Shown here: positions 8,690 through 18,224 of the stretch, in pieces | Position numbering within the stretch: position 1 is the stretch's first letter | Layout: the number at the start of each line of letters is the position of its first letter | Assembly (NCBI GenBank): GCA_040285825.1 | Contig: JAUPSS010000004.1 | Location: forward strand, 6,517,658-6,581,657 | Source: Eukaryota sp. TZLM1-RC | Taxonomy: Eukaryota; Metamonada: BaSk clade | Direction of reading: 5' to 3' | DNA: 64,000 nucleotides | Program-made: the position numbers and the translations under genes | Notes under the pieces: generated by a model | Told to the model about the DNA's origin: nothing | Databases searched by the model: none | The model's input: only the letters and a program-made list of their open reading frames with translations

Positions 8690-11600
8690 ATGCCCTCTTT
8701 CCAACTTGAACGTCTCTGTTCCCTTATTTCCAATGCACCTTCGTCATCCCTCAGACCATTAATTGCTGATCAGCTACTTGACCTTGCCCAGTCTTCCAGT
8801 GAACTTCATCTTATTCTTGATTCATTAGTTAACTTTCTCAATGACACCAATTGGAGTGTCCGACTTTGTTCTCATCAAGTACTTCTCAAGACCCTACCCC
8901 TTCTCAGTCCTACTCTAACCCCACAAGTTCTTGATACTTCCACCACCACTTTTCCCTCACTTCAGGATGCTCTTGGTCGTTTCTCTTCTTTACCCCACCT
9001 TATAGGAGAAGTTATTCCCAGTGAGCCGTCAGGAAACTTACAAGAAAAAAGGAGAAGTTCTGCACCATTACCCTCCAAAAGGAAGAAACCATTTCAGTTT
9101 GACATCACGTCATCAACTTATAATGCCACGTCGACACTTTCCTCCCTTGCTTCATCACTTCCCTCTTTACTCCTCTCTCCTGATTGGAACATCAGACACG
9201 GAGCCTCTCTTCTTTCCATATCGCTTCTACAGTCTCTTCCTCAATTGTTTAATTCACAACTTATCTTTAAACTACTCTACTCTGCTGTGGAGGCTTGTTA
9301 TAGAGATCGCTTAAGGGATTTCGTTGGAGAAGTTGTTTTTTATCCTGTGTTGGAGAGTTTAATCGAATTAATTCGGGTGTTGAATGTAAAATTTTTGTTT
9401 AGGTTTGATGGAATTAGAAGGTCAATCAATCGTGATTTGATTGTTCAATCATTTGATAGGTTCCTTTCCGGTCAGGTTGATGGCCATTTTGTAATAGTGT
9501 CATGCCTTCTTCTTTTTAAGGGTGATTTCTTGCAAAATTTTCAACCAATTGATATCTTGTTGTCAAAATTTGTGGAAATTTTTGACTATGGATCAGAAAA
9601 AGGTCACTTTGATGACGATGTTGTTGCTTATTGTCTTGAGGTAATGATCAACATCAAAGAAACTTATCTTCAATCATTTTTTCAATCAAATTCCTTTCAG
9701 GTCAAGAAAATTCTCAATCTTGTGAATCATTTTGATGAATATTCTGCCAGTTCAATTCCTTTGATCAAGTTAGTATCAAATATAGTCAATAATGATTCCT
9801 ATTTTGACCTAGTTTCCTTCTTGAGTAATCTTTCAATTCCTCTATTATCTAATGAGCTGACAAACGTTATAAATCAAGTTTTAGATGCCAATATTGAATT
9901 ATTAGAGAAGAATTTATTTGAAAGTATTGAGGATTCTACAGTCGTTTCTGAATTAATTTCAAATTCATTAAGTTCTTTTGTAAAAAGAATTGTTCCAAAG
10001 AATTTTTATGATTTTCTCTTTGATGCCAGTGTCAAGCAAAGTTTATATGATGATCAAGTTGATCTCGAATCTTACACGTCAAATTTTGAACTAATACCCA
10101 AATTTTTAAATTTTTGTAGATTGCTGGGCAATTATTTCACCTTCTCTAGTGAAACTTTGTTTGAATTTCTCTTTGATTCAGTTTTCAAACCATTTTGTGT
10201 TGACTCATTTAATTTTACCAATGGTTATTCTTTTAGAATTCTTTTTTCAGAAGCTTTTGGTTTATTGTTTAGTAATTTAATTGAAAAATTTCCATCAAAA
10301 GTTTGCACTTTTTTGATTCAAAAGACTCATGTAGATTCAATCCAATCAATTTTGATGGCTTCCCTTTTGTTAAGTAAAGTGTTTGCTTTTCTATCTACCA
10401 GTGTCGTCACATGTCAAACGTTGAGCTCTTTTAGTCTCGCTAAAATTTCAGAATCTTTTACAGATTTAATAATATCCAATTCTGATGTTCAAAATTGTCT
10501 GCAACAAGCCAACTCAGTCTGTCAGTCCTTTGAACATTATCTCTCAGAAGATTCATTGTCCAAAATCCAGGAGCTGGATGTCATAAACAAAGCTCGATTG
10601 ATTTTATCGGAAGTTGATGCTAAAAAGACAGTTAAAGTCGATGATGAGTTGCCTATTTTGTATAATAGACTAGAACGGTCAGTCATTCAAAGTCAACGTG
10701 TTTTTGACCTTGCTAAAAATAGAATTTATTCATCTTTTTCTCTTCTAATATGTGTCAATTCCTGTTATTACCCCAAGAAATTAGGAAGTATTGTTAAGAT
10801 TTTAATTGAATCTTTAAAAACCGAAAGCGATGTAGTTTTTGCTGATTGCTTAATGTCAAACTTTGCTTTAATTGTTGTGAAAACCTTTAATAGAACGCCT
10901 TCTCCTGTTAATGTTGTTTTAAAAAACTTGATTCCTTTTATTAATGGTAAAAGTGAAATAATTAGAAGGAACTGTCGGCTATTTTTCAGCTATTTTGTCA
11001 AATTTTCGGGGAATGAGCTCAATGCGGTGGCACCCAATTTTGTCGAAAATTTGGTTGTTTCATTCAAAGAAACAAATTTCCAGGATTTTCCTCATTTATG
11101 CCAATTTTTAGGTTCAATTTCTAAAAATTTAAGCACTTGCAGTACTTGGGCTTATTTTGAATTAGTTAATTTAGCAGTTTGCTTTCTTGGTAAAATGTTA
11201 CTGTCCAATCACGACTCAGAAGCAGAAAGTGATTCAGTTGATTCTGACATTCAATCAATTTTGATTAGTTCAGTTTCCTTTGAATGTGCCCGACTTCTAG
11301 CTCTTTTTTTGCATAATTTGGATCATTGCTTTACTGCTCAACTATCTGGCAAATTTTTCTCAAATTTTCAATCTGATTCTAGTGATCCCTACTTTACAAC
11401 TGGGTTTCTGGCTATCTTGTACCAAATTTTGGAATCAGATTACACTGAATTAATTGCTCTTTTCCCAAGTTTTTTGGTTTCTTGTATAAAATTATTTAAT
11501 TTTTCATTTAAATTAGTTTCGGTAATAGCTAATATGTGTTTTGCTAAACTTTTCACTCTTGTACCTTTGGCTCAAGGCTCTAGAGGTTCAAACATACCAA

Positions 11601-13195
11601 ATTTTGAAATTTTGTCTGACCAAATTGAACAAGATTCTGTTTTTTTAACTGAATTCATAGGAATTCAATCTTCAAGTATTGAAAAGTTTGACCAAATATT
11701 TAATTTTTCGGACAATCCTTTCACACTTCGATCCTACCAAAAAGAAGGGATCATGTGGCTTAATTTTCTCAAAAAATTCAATTTAGCTGGAATTTTGGCT
11801 GACGATATGGGCTTGGGCAAGACCTTACAAACTCTTTGTATTCTTTCAACTGTTAGTGACATTTCTCTTGTTGTTGCTCCTTCTTCTGTCGTTCACCATT
11901 GGGTCAATGAATGTCGACGAATGTTTCCAAAGATTAATGTTGAGTGTTTTCTTGGAGTTAATCGATCAAAATCAACTCTCAATCAAATCTTGACTACCTT
12001 TGACCATGGTATTTTGGTGACGTCATATGATTGTCTTAAAAGCCATGTTTCTTCGTTATCAAATATTCTGTTTTCCTTTGTAGTTTTAGATGAAGGTCAC
12101 TTAATTCGTAACCATAACTCCGTACTTTCTCGATCAGTCAAGCAATTGATGAGCCAACATCGACTAATTTTGACCGGAACTCCAATCCAAAATCACGTGC
12201 TCGAGCTGTGGAGTCTATTTGATTTCCTTATACCAGGTTATTTTGGTTCTAGAAGGTCATTCAACTCTCAATTTACCAGACCCATAACTGCTCTTAAAGA
12301 GAGGAACTCAACTCCAAAGGCTCAAGAAGCTGCTGCTTCAGCTCTCCATCAACTTCATCGACAGTTGCTTCCTTTTATAATGCGAAGGAGAAAAGAAGAT
12401 GTACTTGATGATTTGCCTCCAAAGATTATTACAGATGTGGAGTGCTCATTGACGGATGAACAAAGAGCAGCATTAGCGCAATTGGATAGTAGTGAGTCAA
12501 AATTAGCGATCAAAAAGGATCAAAATGAGCTCAAAATTTTGACTTATCCAGATTACTTTACTTTTTCAGAAACTGATTTCCAAAAAGATTGGTTTAAAAA
12601 ATCTGGCAAGATGACAGCACTGGTAGATTTACTAATTCAAACAGGCCTGGATTTGACCTGCGAATCATTTGAAGGAAACCATAAAATTCTGATATTTTGT
12701 CAAACAAAAAGATCTATTTCTCTTATTGAACAAATAGTCTTTCCTTTGTTTGCAAATCTTAAATGGCTTCGAATGGATGGTGATGTACCAGCTGCTGAAA
12801 GACAATCTATCGTTGATTCTTTCTCTTGTTCTGATTATGCAATTTTAATTCTAACTACTAGCATTGGGGGCCTGGGACTCAATCTCCAAGCTGCGGACAC
12901 TGTTATAATGTTTGAACACTCTTATAATCCACAGGAGGATGCACAGGCTATGGACAGGGCTCATAGATTAGGGCAAAAGAAAATTGTCAACGTATACCGA
13001 CTAATAACAAGTGATTCATTGGAGGAACGAGTGATGAGCCTTCAAAAGTTCAAGTTGCAAGTATCAGACACAGTCGTCAATAAAGAAAATGTTTCATTAA
13101 AAACAATGGATACAAAAGCTGTATTGGAAACCTTTGCTAGTTCAGTAAATCATGAACCTTCAAAGGAAAAAGTTGAAGTTTTGGATAGAGAATAA
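8690..13195 (+). CDS. BTAF1: Mot1/BTAF1 TBP-associated SNF2 ATPase
   Basis: A 1,501-residue intronless protein with the architecture of Mot1/BTAF1, the Swi2/Snf2 ATPase that removes TBP from DNA. Residues 1-1000 are HEAT-like helical repeats (for example DTNWSVRLCSHQVLLKTL near 52). The ATPase starts at LRSYQKEGIMWLNFL (about 1013), with Walker A DDMGLGKT (about 1037), DEGH (about 1133), LTGTPIQNHVLELWSLFDFL, and the C-terminal helicase lobe with DGDVP, GLGLNLQAAD and DRAHRLGQKK (about 1421). The tail VVNKENVSLKTM is a Mot1 hallmark that distinguishes it from other SNF2 proteins. It is shorter than human BTAF1 (about 1,850). It converges on fimbrin (83 bp between stops), and its last 113 bp are duplicated at 20182-20294. 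Confidence 0.93.
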   Translation: MPSFQLERLCSLISNAPSSSLRPLIADQLLDLAQSSSELHLILDSLVNFLNDTNWSVRLCSHQVLLKTLPLLSPTLTPQVLDTSTTTFPSLQDALGRFSSLPHLIGEVIPSEPSGNLQEKRRSSAPLPSKRKKPFQFDITSSTYNATSTLSSLASSLPSLLLSPDWNIRHGASLLSISLLQSLPQLFNSQLIFKLLYSAVEACYRDRLRDFVGEVVFYPVLESLIELIRVLNVKFLFRFDGIRRSINRDLIVQSFDRFLSGQVDGHFVIVSCLLLFKGDFLQNFQPIDILLSKFVEIFDYGSEKGHFDDDVVAYCLEVMINIKETYLQSFFQSNSFQVKKILNLVNHFDEYSASSIPLIKLVSNIVNNDSYFDLVSFLSNLSIPLLSNELTNVINQVLDANIELLEKNLFESIEDSTVVSELISNSLSSFVKRIVPKNFYDFLFDASVKQSLYDDQVDLESYTSNFELIPKFLNFCRLLGNYFTFSSETLFEFLFDSVFKPFCVDSFNFTNGYSFRILFSEAFGLLFSNLIEKFPSKVCTFLIQKTHVDSIQSILMASLLLSKVFAFLSTSVVTCQTLSSFSLAKISESFTDLIISNSDVQNCLQQANSVCQSFEHYLSEDSLSKIQELDVINKARLILSEVDAKKTVKVDDELPILYNRLERSVIQSQRVFDLAKNRIYSSFSLLICVNSCYYPKKLGSIVKILIESLKTESDVVFADCLMSNFALIVVKTFNRTPSPVNVVLKNLIPFINGKSEIIRRNCRLFFSYFVKFSGNELNAVAPNFVENLVVSFKETNFQDFPHLCQFLGSISKNLSTCSTWAYFELVNLAVCFLGKMLLSNHDSEAESDSVDSDIQSILISSVSFECARLLALFLHNLDHCFTAQLSGKFFSNFQSDSSDPYFTTGFLAILYQILESDYTELIALFPSFLVSCIKLFNFSFKLVSVIANMCFAKLFTLVPLAQGSRGSNIPNFEILSDQIEQDSVFLTEFIGIQSSSIEKFDQIFNFSDNPFTLRSYQKEGIMWLNFLKKFNLAGILADDMGLGKTLQTLCILSTVSDISLVVAPSSVVHHWVNECRRMFPKINVECFLGVNRSKSTLNQILTTFDHGILVTSYDCLKSHVSSLSNILFSFVVLDEGHLIRNHNSVLSRSVKQLMSQHRLILTGTPIQNHVLELWSLFDFLIPGYFGSRRSFNSQFTRPITALKERNSTPKAQEAAASALHQLHRQLLPFIMRRRKEDVLDDLPPKIITDVECSLTDEQRAALAQLDSSESKLAIKKDQNELKILTYPDYFTFSETDFQKDWFKKSGKMTALVDLLIQTGLDLTCESFEGNHKILIFCQTKRSISLIEQIVFPLFANLKWLRMDGDVPAAERQSIVDSFSCSDYAILILTTSIGGLGLNLQAADTVIMFEHSYNPQEDAQAMDRAHRLGQKKIVNVYRLITSDSLEERVMSLQKFKLQVSDTVVNKENVSLKTMDTKAVLETFASSVNHEPSKEKVEVLDRE

Positions 13196-15172
13196 TTTTA
13201 GTTTTTAGCTGTTTATAGATGTAAATACCACCTTATAAAGAACAATTATAAATACAAATTTACATCAACAAATAAAGCTACTGTGAAGCCTCCTTCTCGT
13301 TGGACATATGTTGACCAACAATAGCAATCAGAATAGAATTGATAAACCTAGAATTAACTTGAACCAAATGCTCATCAGAAGCAAAGATAACACTATCACA
13401 CAACTTTCTCATCATTGTGAGTACATAACGAGCATTCATAATCTTTTCTTCTTCATCATTGCCGGGTTTCATAATTTGTCTATTCATCTTACCAGGGAAG
13501 ACAGCATCCAAAAGATGATAAAAGAACATTGAATTAGAGAGAGAACGATCTCTGGTAGAAGGTACAGGTTGACCCCCAACAGAAGTGACCAGGTTATTGG
13601 CAATTTCCAACAACATTTTATCGGTAACATTAGCTCCCAAAACACTTGAGTGGGATTTAATCATATGGGCTCTTTGGGCTTGGAATAATATACTGGGAAG
13701 CATTTTACGATCACTATCAGCAATACAATTAGCATCAATATTTACCAATTTGATTCCAATATGACTAAGGCGGTCCAAGACATAATTACAATTACCAAGA
13801 ATAGCAAACTTATTAAGTTTACGGTCACCTTTTGGTAATTGAATTCGCTTGAAATCAACTGCACCAGGAACAATTTGGTCAATAACCTTTGCCAAAATGA
13901 CGCCATCTTTTAAATCAGTGTACATGTCGTTGATTTTGATTGATTCATCAAGATTATTGATCCAATTGGTGAATTGCCTTTCTTCAGCAGTGAGAGCATT
14001 TGAGGACGAGTAAGCAGCAAGTTGGGCTAGTAATTCTTCCATATTATCTTCTTCTTCAGCATAAAGACCTGGGCAAGTTTCAAATAATTCAGCTAGTAGC
14101 ACCAAGTTCATCTTCTCATTAGCTGCCAGGACTGAACGCAAGGTAGCAACTGGCTTGGCTTTGAGGTCTTCACGTATTATTTCCAGAATTCTAGATACCC
14201 TGGGCCTACCTTCAGCTAACGCAAGTATTGATTCGGCATCAACCCTACAGGTTCTCTTGGTAATCTCAGCCAGTAAATGAGCCAAAACTCTTCCGTCAAC
14301 CAAATCTTCACCAAAATTCTTAATTTGGTCTTGTCCAGCATTTTTTAAATGGAAATTGACCCATCTTAAAAGAATTGTTTCAGCAGGTAGTTTGATAAAT
14401 TCTTCAAGGTCCTCTCCCCTTTCCAGAAGAACCGCCAGCTCAGGATGTTTGGTAATGTTAACGCTTTGGCCAAGAAGAGAACGAACAGCTTGCCATAACA
14501 AACCAAGACAGAGATGGGGAGCACCACTAATAATATCTTCAGGACCCATGGAGATAACAGTAAAACCGACGGATTTGCAAGAGCTTAGAGCAAGTTGAAG
14601 GTTCTCTAGGCAATGGAACCTGTTCAAAGGTTTGCCGGCTTTGGGTTTGTTAAGAGCATCAGTATGGATTGTGCCAGGTTCAACTTTGTTAACCAAGGAA
14701 GACAAAACAAGACCATCTCCTAGACTGTCAAAAAGGGCGTCAGGGTCGTCGGCTAATGGAAGCTTGTCTGCTACAAGTTCGTCATCCTTTAGGGTTGAAT
14801 TGATAAAACCAACAGTACCAGACACTTCAGCAAGGGAATACGAGTGGTAAGAATTACCAGCTTCCACCTTACATATACGGAGAAACTTCTTGAGGTATTT
14901 TCCAATACCAGAGGAGTCCTTTCCTTGACGAATGCTAGTTACAATACTGATAAATTGGTCAAAGGTGAGCTCACCATCATTGGAGACTTCTGCAATCATG
15001 GCTTCAATTTCTGACATGGGAACTTTTTGGTTGAATTTGATGAAAAGCTCATTGAGTTCATGTTTGTCAAGAGTACTGGAACCGTCAGAGTCAATGAGTT
15101 GAAACTCAACACGAATCTCTTTAAGTTCAGAGGGGGAGATAGTAGATGACATTGGATGAATGTAATGAAGGT
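13083..15172. repeat. Left arm of 2,090-bp inverted repeat
   Basis: This block recurs in reverse complement at 18205-20294; paired coordinates always sum to 33,377, so there is no net indel. I saw only about five single-base differences; the three inside coding sequence are silent. The arm holds the last 113 bp of BTAF1, the convergent gap, the whole fimbrin CDS and only 20 bp upstream of its ATG. Because it carries the BTAF1 end in its native place, this arm is the likely original. Confidence 0.95.
13278..15152 (-). CDS. Fimbrin/plastin actin-bundling protein, copy 1
   Basis: A 624-residue fimbrin (plastin), which crosslinks actin filaments into bundles. The N-terminus has one canonical EF-hand loop (DSDGSSTLDKHE, about residues 20-31) and a degenerate second one (about 50-70), suggesting calcium control. 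Four calponin-homology domains follow in two tandem actin-binding pairs: about 110-235, 250-365, 385-490 and 510-615, with family signatures such as LADDPDALFDSLGDGLVLSSLVN and DLKDGVILAKVIDQIVPG spread through them. Length fits the family (about 600-630). The start ATG is followed by SSTISPSELKEIR, as in other fimbrins. This is the copy in its native setting, convergent with BTAF1. The protein is identical to copy 2 on the opposite strand. Confidence 0.95.
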   Translation of the reverse strand: MSSTISPSELKEIRVEFQLIDSDGSSTLDKHELNELFIKFNQKVPMSEIEAMIAEVSNDGELTFDQFISIVTSIRQGKDSSGIGKYLKKFLRICKVEAGNSYHSYSLAEVSGTVGFINSTLKDDELVADKLPLADDPDALFDSLGDGLVLSSLVNKVEPGTIHTDALNKPKAGKPLNRFHCLENLQLALSSCKSVGFTVISMGPEDIISGAPHLCLGLLWQAVRSLLGQSVNITKHPELAVLLERGEDLEEFIKLPAETILLRWVNFHLKNAGQDQIKNFGEDLVDGRVLAHLLAEITKRTCRVDAESILALAEGRPRVSRILEIIREDLKAKPVATLRSVLAANEKMNLVLLAELFETCPGLYAEEEDNMEELLAQLAAYSSSNALTAEERQFTNWINNLDESIKINDMYTDLKDGVILAKVIDQIVPGAVDFKRIQLPKGDRKLNKFAILGNCNYVLDRLSHIGIKLVNIDANCIADSDRKMLPSILFQAQRAHMIKSHSSVLGANVTDKMLLEIANNLVTSVGGQPVPSTRDRSLSNSMFFYHLLDAVFPGKMNRQIMKPGNDEEEKIMNARYVLTMMRKLCDSVIFASDEHLVQVNSRFINSILIAIVGQHMSNEKEASQ

Positions 15173-15976
15173 TTTTGTCATTCTGTTTAACATTTATTTA
15201 TTTTTGTGTGTGAGGTATGGTATGGTTGGGTGGCTTGCAATACCAAATACCACCTGGTATGGTATGGTGAAGATACTTTGTGGTATCAAACCAACCTGTT
15301 TTTGGATTCCTTTGCTGTTTCTCACACTGCGACTAACAACAATACTGATCAGTATTTGTACCTAAGGGTAATAGAGACTACTCTTTATCACATTTTTTCA
15401 TTTTAATTTTCTGGCCCTATTCAATACAAGTACTGTTTTAGTAGACATTCAGTACAATTACACAGTGATTTTTACAGAACGTCTTTCTGATGAAACGAGA
15501 CTCATTTCGCTCAACATCCAGGCTGACCGTTCAATGTTATCTCGTCGGAACTTTTCGCTGAAGCTGAATTTAATGCAAAAAGAAAGTGGGATTGATTGAT
15601 TATGAATCAATATTATTGATTATAAATCAAATTCTTCTGTTTTGGCACAGTAGTGTTAGCTTTTACTTAGTAGTAATATTGAATTTGGTATACCTATATT
15701 ATATCCACTGTGCCTTGTTGGATAAGTCTCAGAATTTTTCACAGTTGATTTAATGCAAAAAAATGGTTTAATGATTGTACCAATTGTCTGAAAAGAAAGG
15801 TTCATATTCTGATACAACATCATCTATGAAAAGAAATTGACCCGATACACTTTTAGAAATTATTGACCCAAGGAGACTATAAACCATTAAAAACCGACAG
15901 AAATAAATGAATTATATACAAAATTACTAAATTACAAAAAACTGCAAAAAAATAAAAAATAAATACAAATACCTAA
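15173..15976. other. Intergenic spacer part, repeat-rich, no gene seen
   Basis: About 0.8 kb lies between copy-1 fimbrin's start and the AlbA-NB-ARC stop, so it must hold the native fimbrin promoter. Two GGTATGGTATGGT blocks sit near 15212-15225 and 15257-15270 around an ACCAAATACCACC segment, giving a potential fold-back. Near 15593-15630 several ATTGATTATGAATCAAT-like palindromes occur. No reading frame was recognised. Confidence 0.45.
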
Positions 15977-18097
15977 TCAGGAATCACTAAAACTTTCAAT
16001 TACAGTGTCCGATGCTGTTGAATCAAAGCAATCAACAATCGACCAAACATTTTCAGTGAACACTTTTGAGAGTAAGGAAGATACAGTTTTCAACACACCC
16101 CTGCCTTGAATTGAATGGTCATCATCTAGAATCTTAACTAAAGCTTCAAAATTGGAACTCTCAGAGTACAATAGAGACTGTAATGCTGAATTATGTTTAG
16201 AATCTGATTGAAGAGCGGTGTTTCTATTTAGTTTTTTCGAAATAATTCCCACGAAATAATCAGAAAAAGCTCTTTTGAACAGTTTACGAAAAGAGTCGGA
16301 CAAAGAATGCCACAAACAGTTACGAATAGCATCCAATAAACAATACCTTTGGGAAGTAGAGTCAAACGAGATTAGAGAATCTTCTATTAACAAGGACAGA
16401 CTATCCATAATTAGAGATTCCTTAAAATTAGCAAATATATCTGGTAAATTAGAAAAGAGACCATCCTCGACGACAGCAAGTCTTGATGCACAACCAACAA
16501 CTCCAATAAGAGATTCATAAGTAAATGACCTAGGAAATACTGAGCATACCTCTGCTAGATGGCGGGATTCAGGGGGAATGTGTTCAAGGGTTGGCTTGAT
16601 AAGGTTGTAGAGAGTAGAAAGAGGTTCTGATCCATTCCAAGAATCATCAAAGTGACCGTCACTAAGCTTTGAGCAAAAGGAATCAGCAGACAACACTTGT
16701 CTTCTATTCAATATTGCCGCAGACATCATAATGGCGTGGGGTAAGTTACCAACAGCTTGCGAGATCTTCTCAGCTTCAACGTGCTTCAATTGAGGACACA
16801 GGGACTTTAATAACAAAGCTCCGTTGAAACTAGACAAAGGGTTAAGCTTCATTGACAGGGTTAAGTACTGATTACCATCAATTAGACTATCAATACTGAG
16901 ATTCTTTCTTGATGTGATGACGACACAACTTGAGAAACAATAGTCTGACGAAGGTAAAAGATCCAAAACATTGTTCAAATTACCAGCAGATTCGAGCAAC
17001 AAAAAACAACGTCTCCCTGCGAATAGAGACTGATACTTGGCTTTGAGATCGACTCCTTTAAGGTTATGTTCATCAAACTTGAAAGCTTGACTCTTCAGAG
17101 CTAGCCGCATCGCATCCTTTGAAGCTAAGTGACGGTTACAGATTCCAGACATATCCAGGGTCAAGTGTCTTATTGGAACTTCATCTTCCTCCTTAACCAA
17201 TGGTGATTCATCAAAGTATTCATTACCAACAGTGTCTTGGCCATGGTGATCAAGTAGTTTCTGCATCAAAACCCTGGCCAGTGCACTCTTTCCTGATAAA
17301 GGAAAACCATAAATAAGGGCAATTTTGTGCTGTGCCGTGTTTGAAGTGAAGAAATCAGTTAGTAGAGATAGTTCATTATCCCTTCCTAACAAGTCTGAAG
17401 GTGCATTAAAAGTAGAATTAGTGAAAACTTGACTACTTATAGAATTCCTTCGTTTAGCAAACCCCAATCTTTCATCAATTAAACTTTGAGACATTTTGGT
17501 TATACCAGCACTTGTTCTGATAAAAGCACTGTACCTTGACGTAAAATAGACAGGGTGTGTCCCAATAGCAACAGAGACCTCTAACACGAATAAATCTTCA
17601 ATGAAGAAACCAGAGTCGCTGACAACAGGAACAAACTCAATGGTCAATAGCTTTGGATCCACTTGAGGTTTAAAGTAGTTAAGCCCTCCGTCAATCTTGA
17701 GTCTAATTTCATCTCGAAGAGAACGAGGCAGAATAACTCCCAAGATGGTACCATCATCTTCTATTCCAAAGTAAATGGTACCAGCAGAACCACTGTTTAA
17801 AAATGCATTTACATAATCAAGAGCAAGCCTTGGGATAACGGTAGTCAAGGACTTTGAGATCTGGACTGCTTTGAATTCATTGAACTGATTTTCGTCTACT
17901 GGTATAACAGAGTTCTTGGTGTAAAATCTTTCTAATTGCAAAGAAGCTCGTCGACTAAATCGTTTGGTTACACTTTTAGGTTCAGGTAATGAAGAGCTCC
18001 TGGGTCTAGAACGAGGAGAAGGGAGTGATTCTTCATCAGATTCATAACCTCTAGAAAGTCCCACCCTGATGGAGAACTCATTTAGATAGTTACTCAT
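15977..18097 (-). CDS. AlbA/Schlafen-like domain fused to an NB-ARC-type STAND NTPase
   Basis: A 706-residue protein of mixed architecture. A basic, Ser/Arg-rich N-terminus (1-60) precedes an AlbA_2/Schlafen-core domain (about 66-205): NEFKAVQISKS, then an ALDYVNAFLNSGSAGTIYFG segment and DDGTILGV. After a linker comes an NTPase like NB-ARC/STAND proteins: LLGRDNELSLLTDFF (about 235), P-loop GFPLSGKSALA (about 264), a weak Walker B (RRCFLLLE, where the usual DD is missing), VVITSR (sensor), and GNLPHAI in place of GLPL (about 450). A winged-helix-like region follows (about 500-620). STAND proteins are signal-responsive switches, often in immunity or cell death; AlbA_2 domains bind nucleic acid. 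The function here is unknown. It lies between the two fimbrin arms, and its start is 58 bp from the divergent ATG at 18156. Confidence 0.75.
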   Translation of the reverse strand: MSNYLNEFSIRVGLSRGYESDEESLPSPRSRPRSSSLPEPKSVTKRFSRRASLQLERFYTKNSVIPVDENQFNEFKAVQISKSLTTVIPRLALDYVNAFLNSGSAGTIYFGIEDDGTILGVILPRSLRDEIRLKIDGGLNYFKPQVDPKLLTIEFVPVVSDSGFFIEDLFVLEVSVAIGTHPVYFTSRYSAFIRTSAGITKMSQSLIDERLGFAKRRNSISSQVFTNSTFNAPSDLLGRDNELSLLTDFFTSNTAQHKIALIYGFPLSGKSALARVLMQKLLDHHGQDTVGNEYFDESPLVKEEDEVPIRHLTLDMSGICNRHLASKDAMRLALKSQAFKFDEHNLKGVDLKAKYQSLFAGRRCFLLLESAGNLNNVLDLLPSSDYCFSSCVVITSRKNLSIDSLIDGNQYLTLSMKLNPLSSFNGALLLKSLCPQLKHVEAEKISQAVGNLPHAIMMSAAILNRRQVLSADSFCSKLSDGHFDDSWNGSEPLSTLYNLIKPTLEHIPPESRHLAEVCSVFPRSFTYESLIGVVGCASRLAVVEDGLFSNLPDIFANFKESLIMDSLSLLIEDSLISFDSTSQRYCLLDAIRNCLWHSLSDSFRKLFKRAFSDYFVGIISKKLNRNTALQSDSKHNSALQSLLYSESSNFEALVKILDDDHSIQGRGVLKTVSSLLSKVFTENVWSIVDCFDSTASDTVIESFSDS

Positions 18098-18155
18098 TCA
18101 AGAGACAAGATGGACAAGAGCTAACAAAAGACAGCACAATAAGGAAGATTAGACA

Positions 18156-18204
18156 ATGGTTAGACAAAAAGTCGAGCTGAATGAAGCTTCGACACAAATA
18201 ATTC
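18156..18204 (+). pseudogene. 5' end of a disrupted gene, now fused in frame to fimbrin copy 2
   Basis: An ATG at 18156 opens a frame that runs through 18204, the exact left edge of the inverted-repeat arm, and on in phase into fimbrin copy 2, adding 23 residues before the fimbrin Met. Right of the arm, the frame at 20306-20601 is in the same phase as this fragment if the arm is removed, interrupted only by a TGA at 20303-20305. The 58-bp divergent spacing from the AlbA-NB-ARC start looks like a native compact promoter. I infer that this is the beginning of a gene split by insertion of the fimbrin duplicate. Confidence 0.4.
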
Positions 18205-18224
18205 ACCTTCATTATATTCATCCA

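Noticed and set aside
13308-13532. Open frames antisense to the fimbrin genes (also 14356-14598, 14632-14850 and their mirror images).
   Set aside because: Shadows of the conserved coding strand; they repeat in both arms only because the arms are identical.
18156-18224. Taking 18156 as the annotated start of fimbrin copy 2.
   Set aside because: The 23 extra residues come from flanking DNA and are absent from copy 1; the family start is at 18225. Kept as a separate hypothesis about promoter capture.
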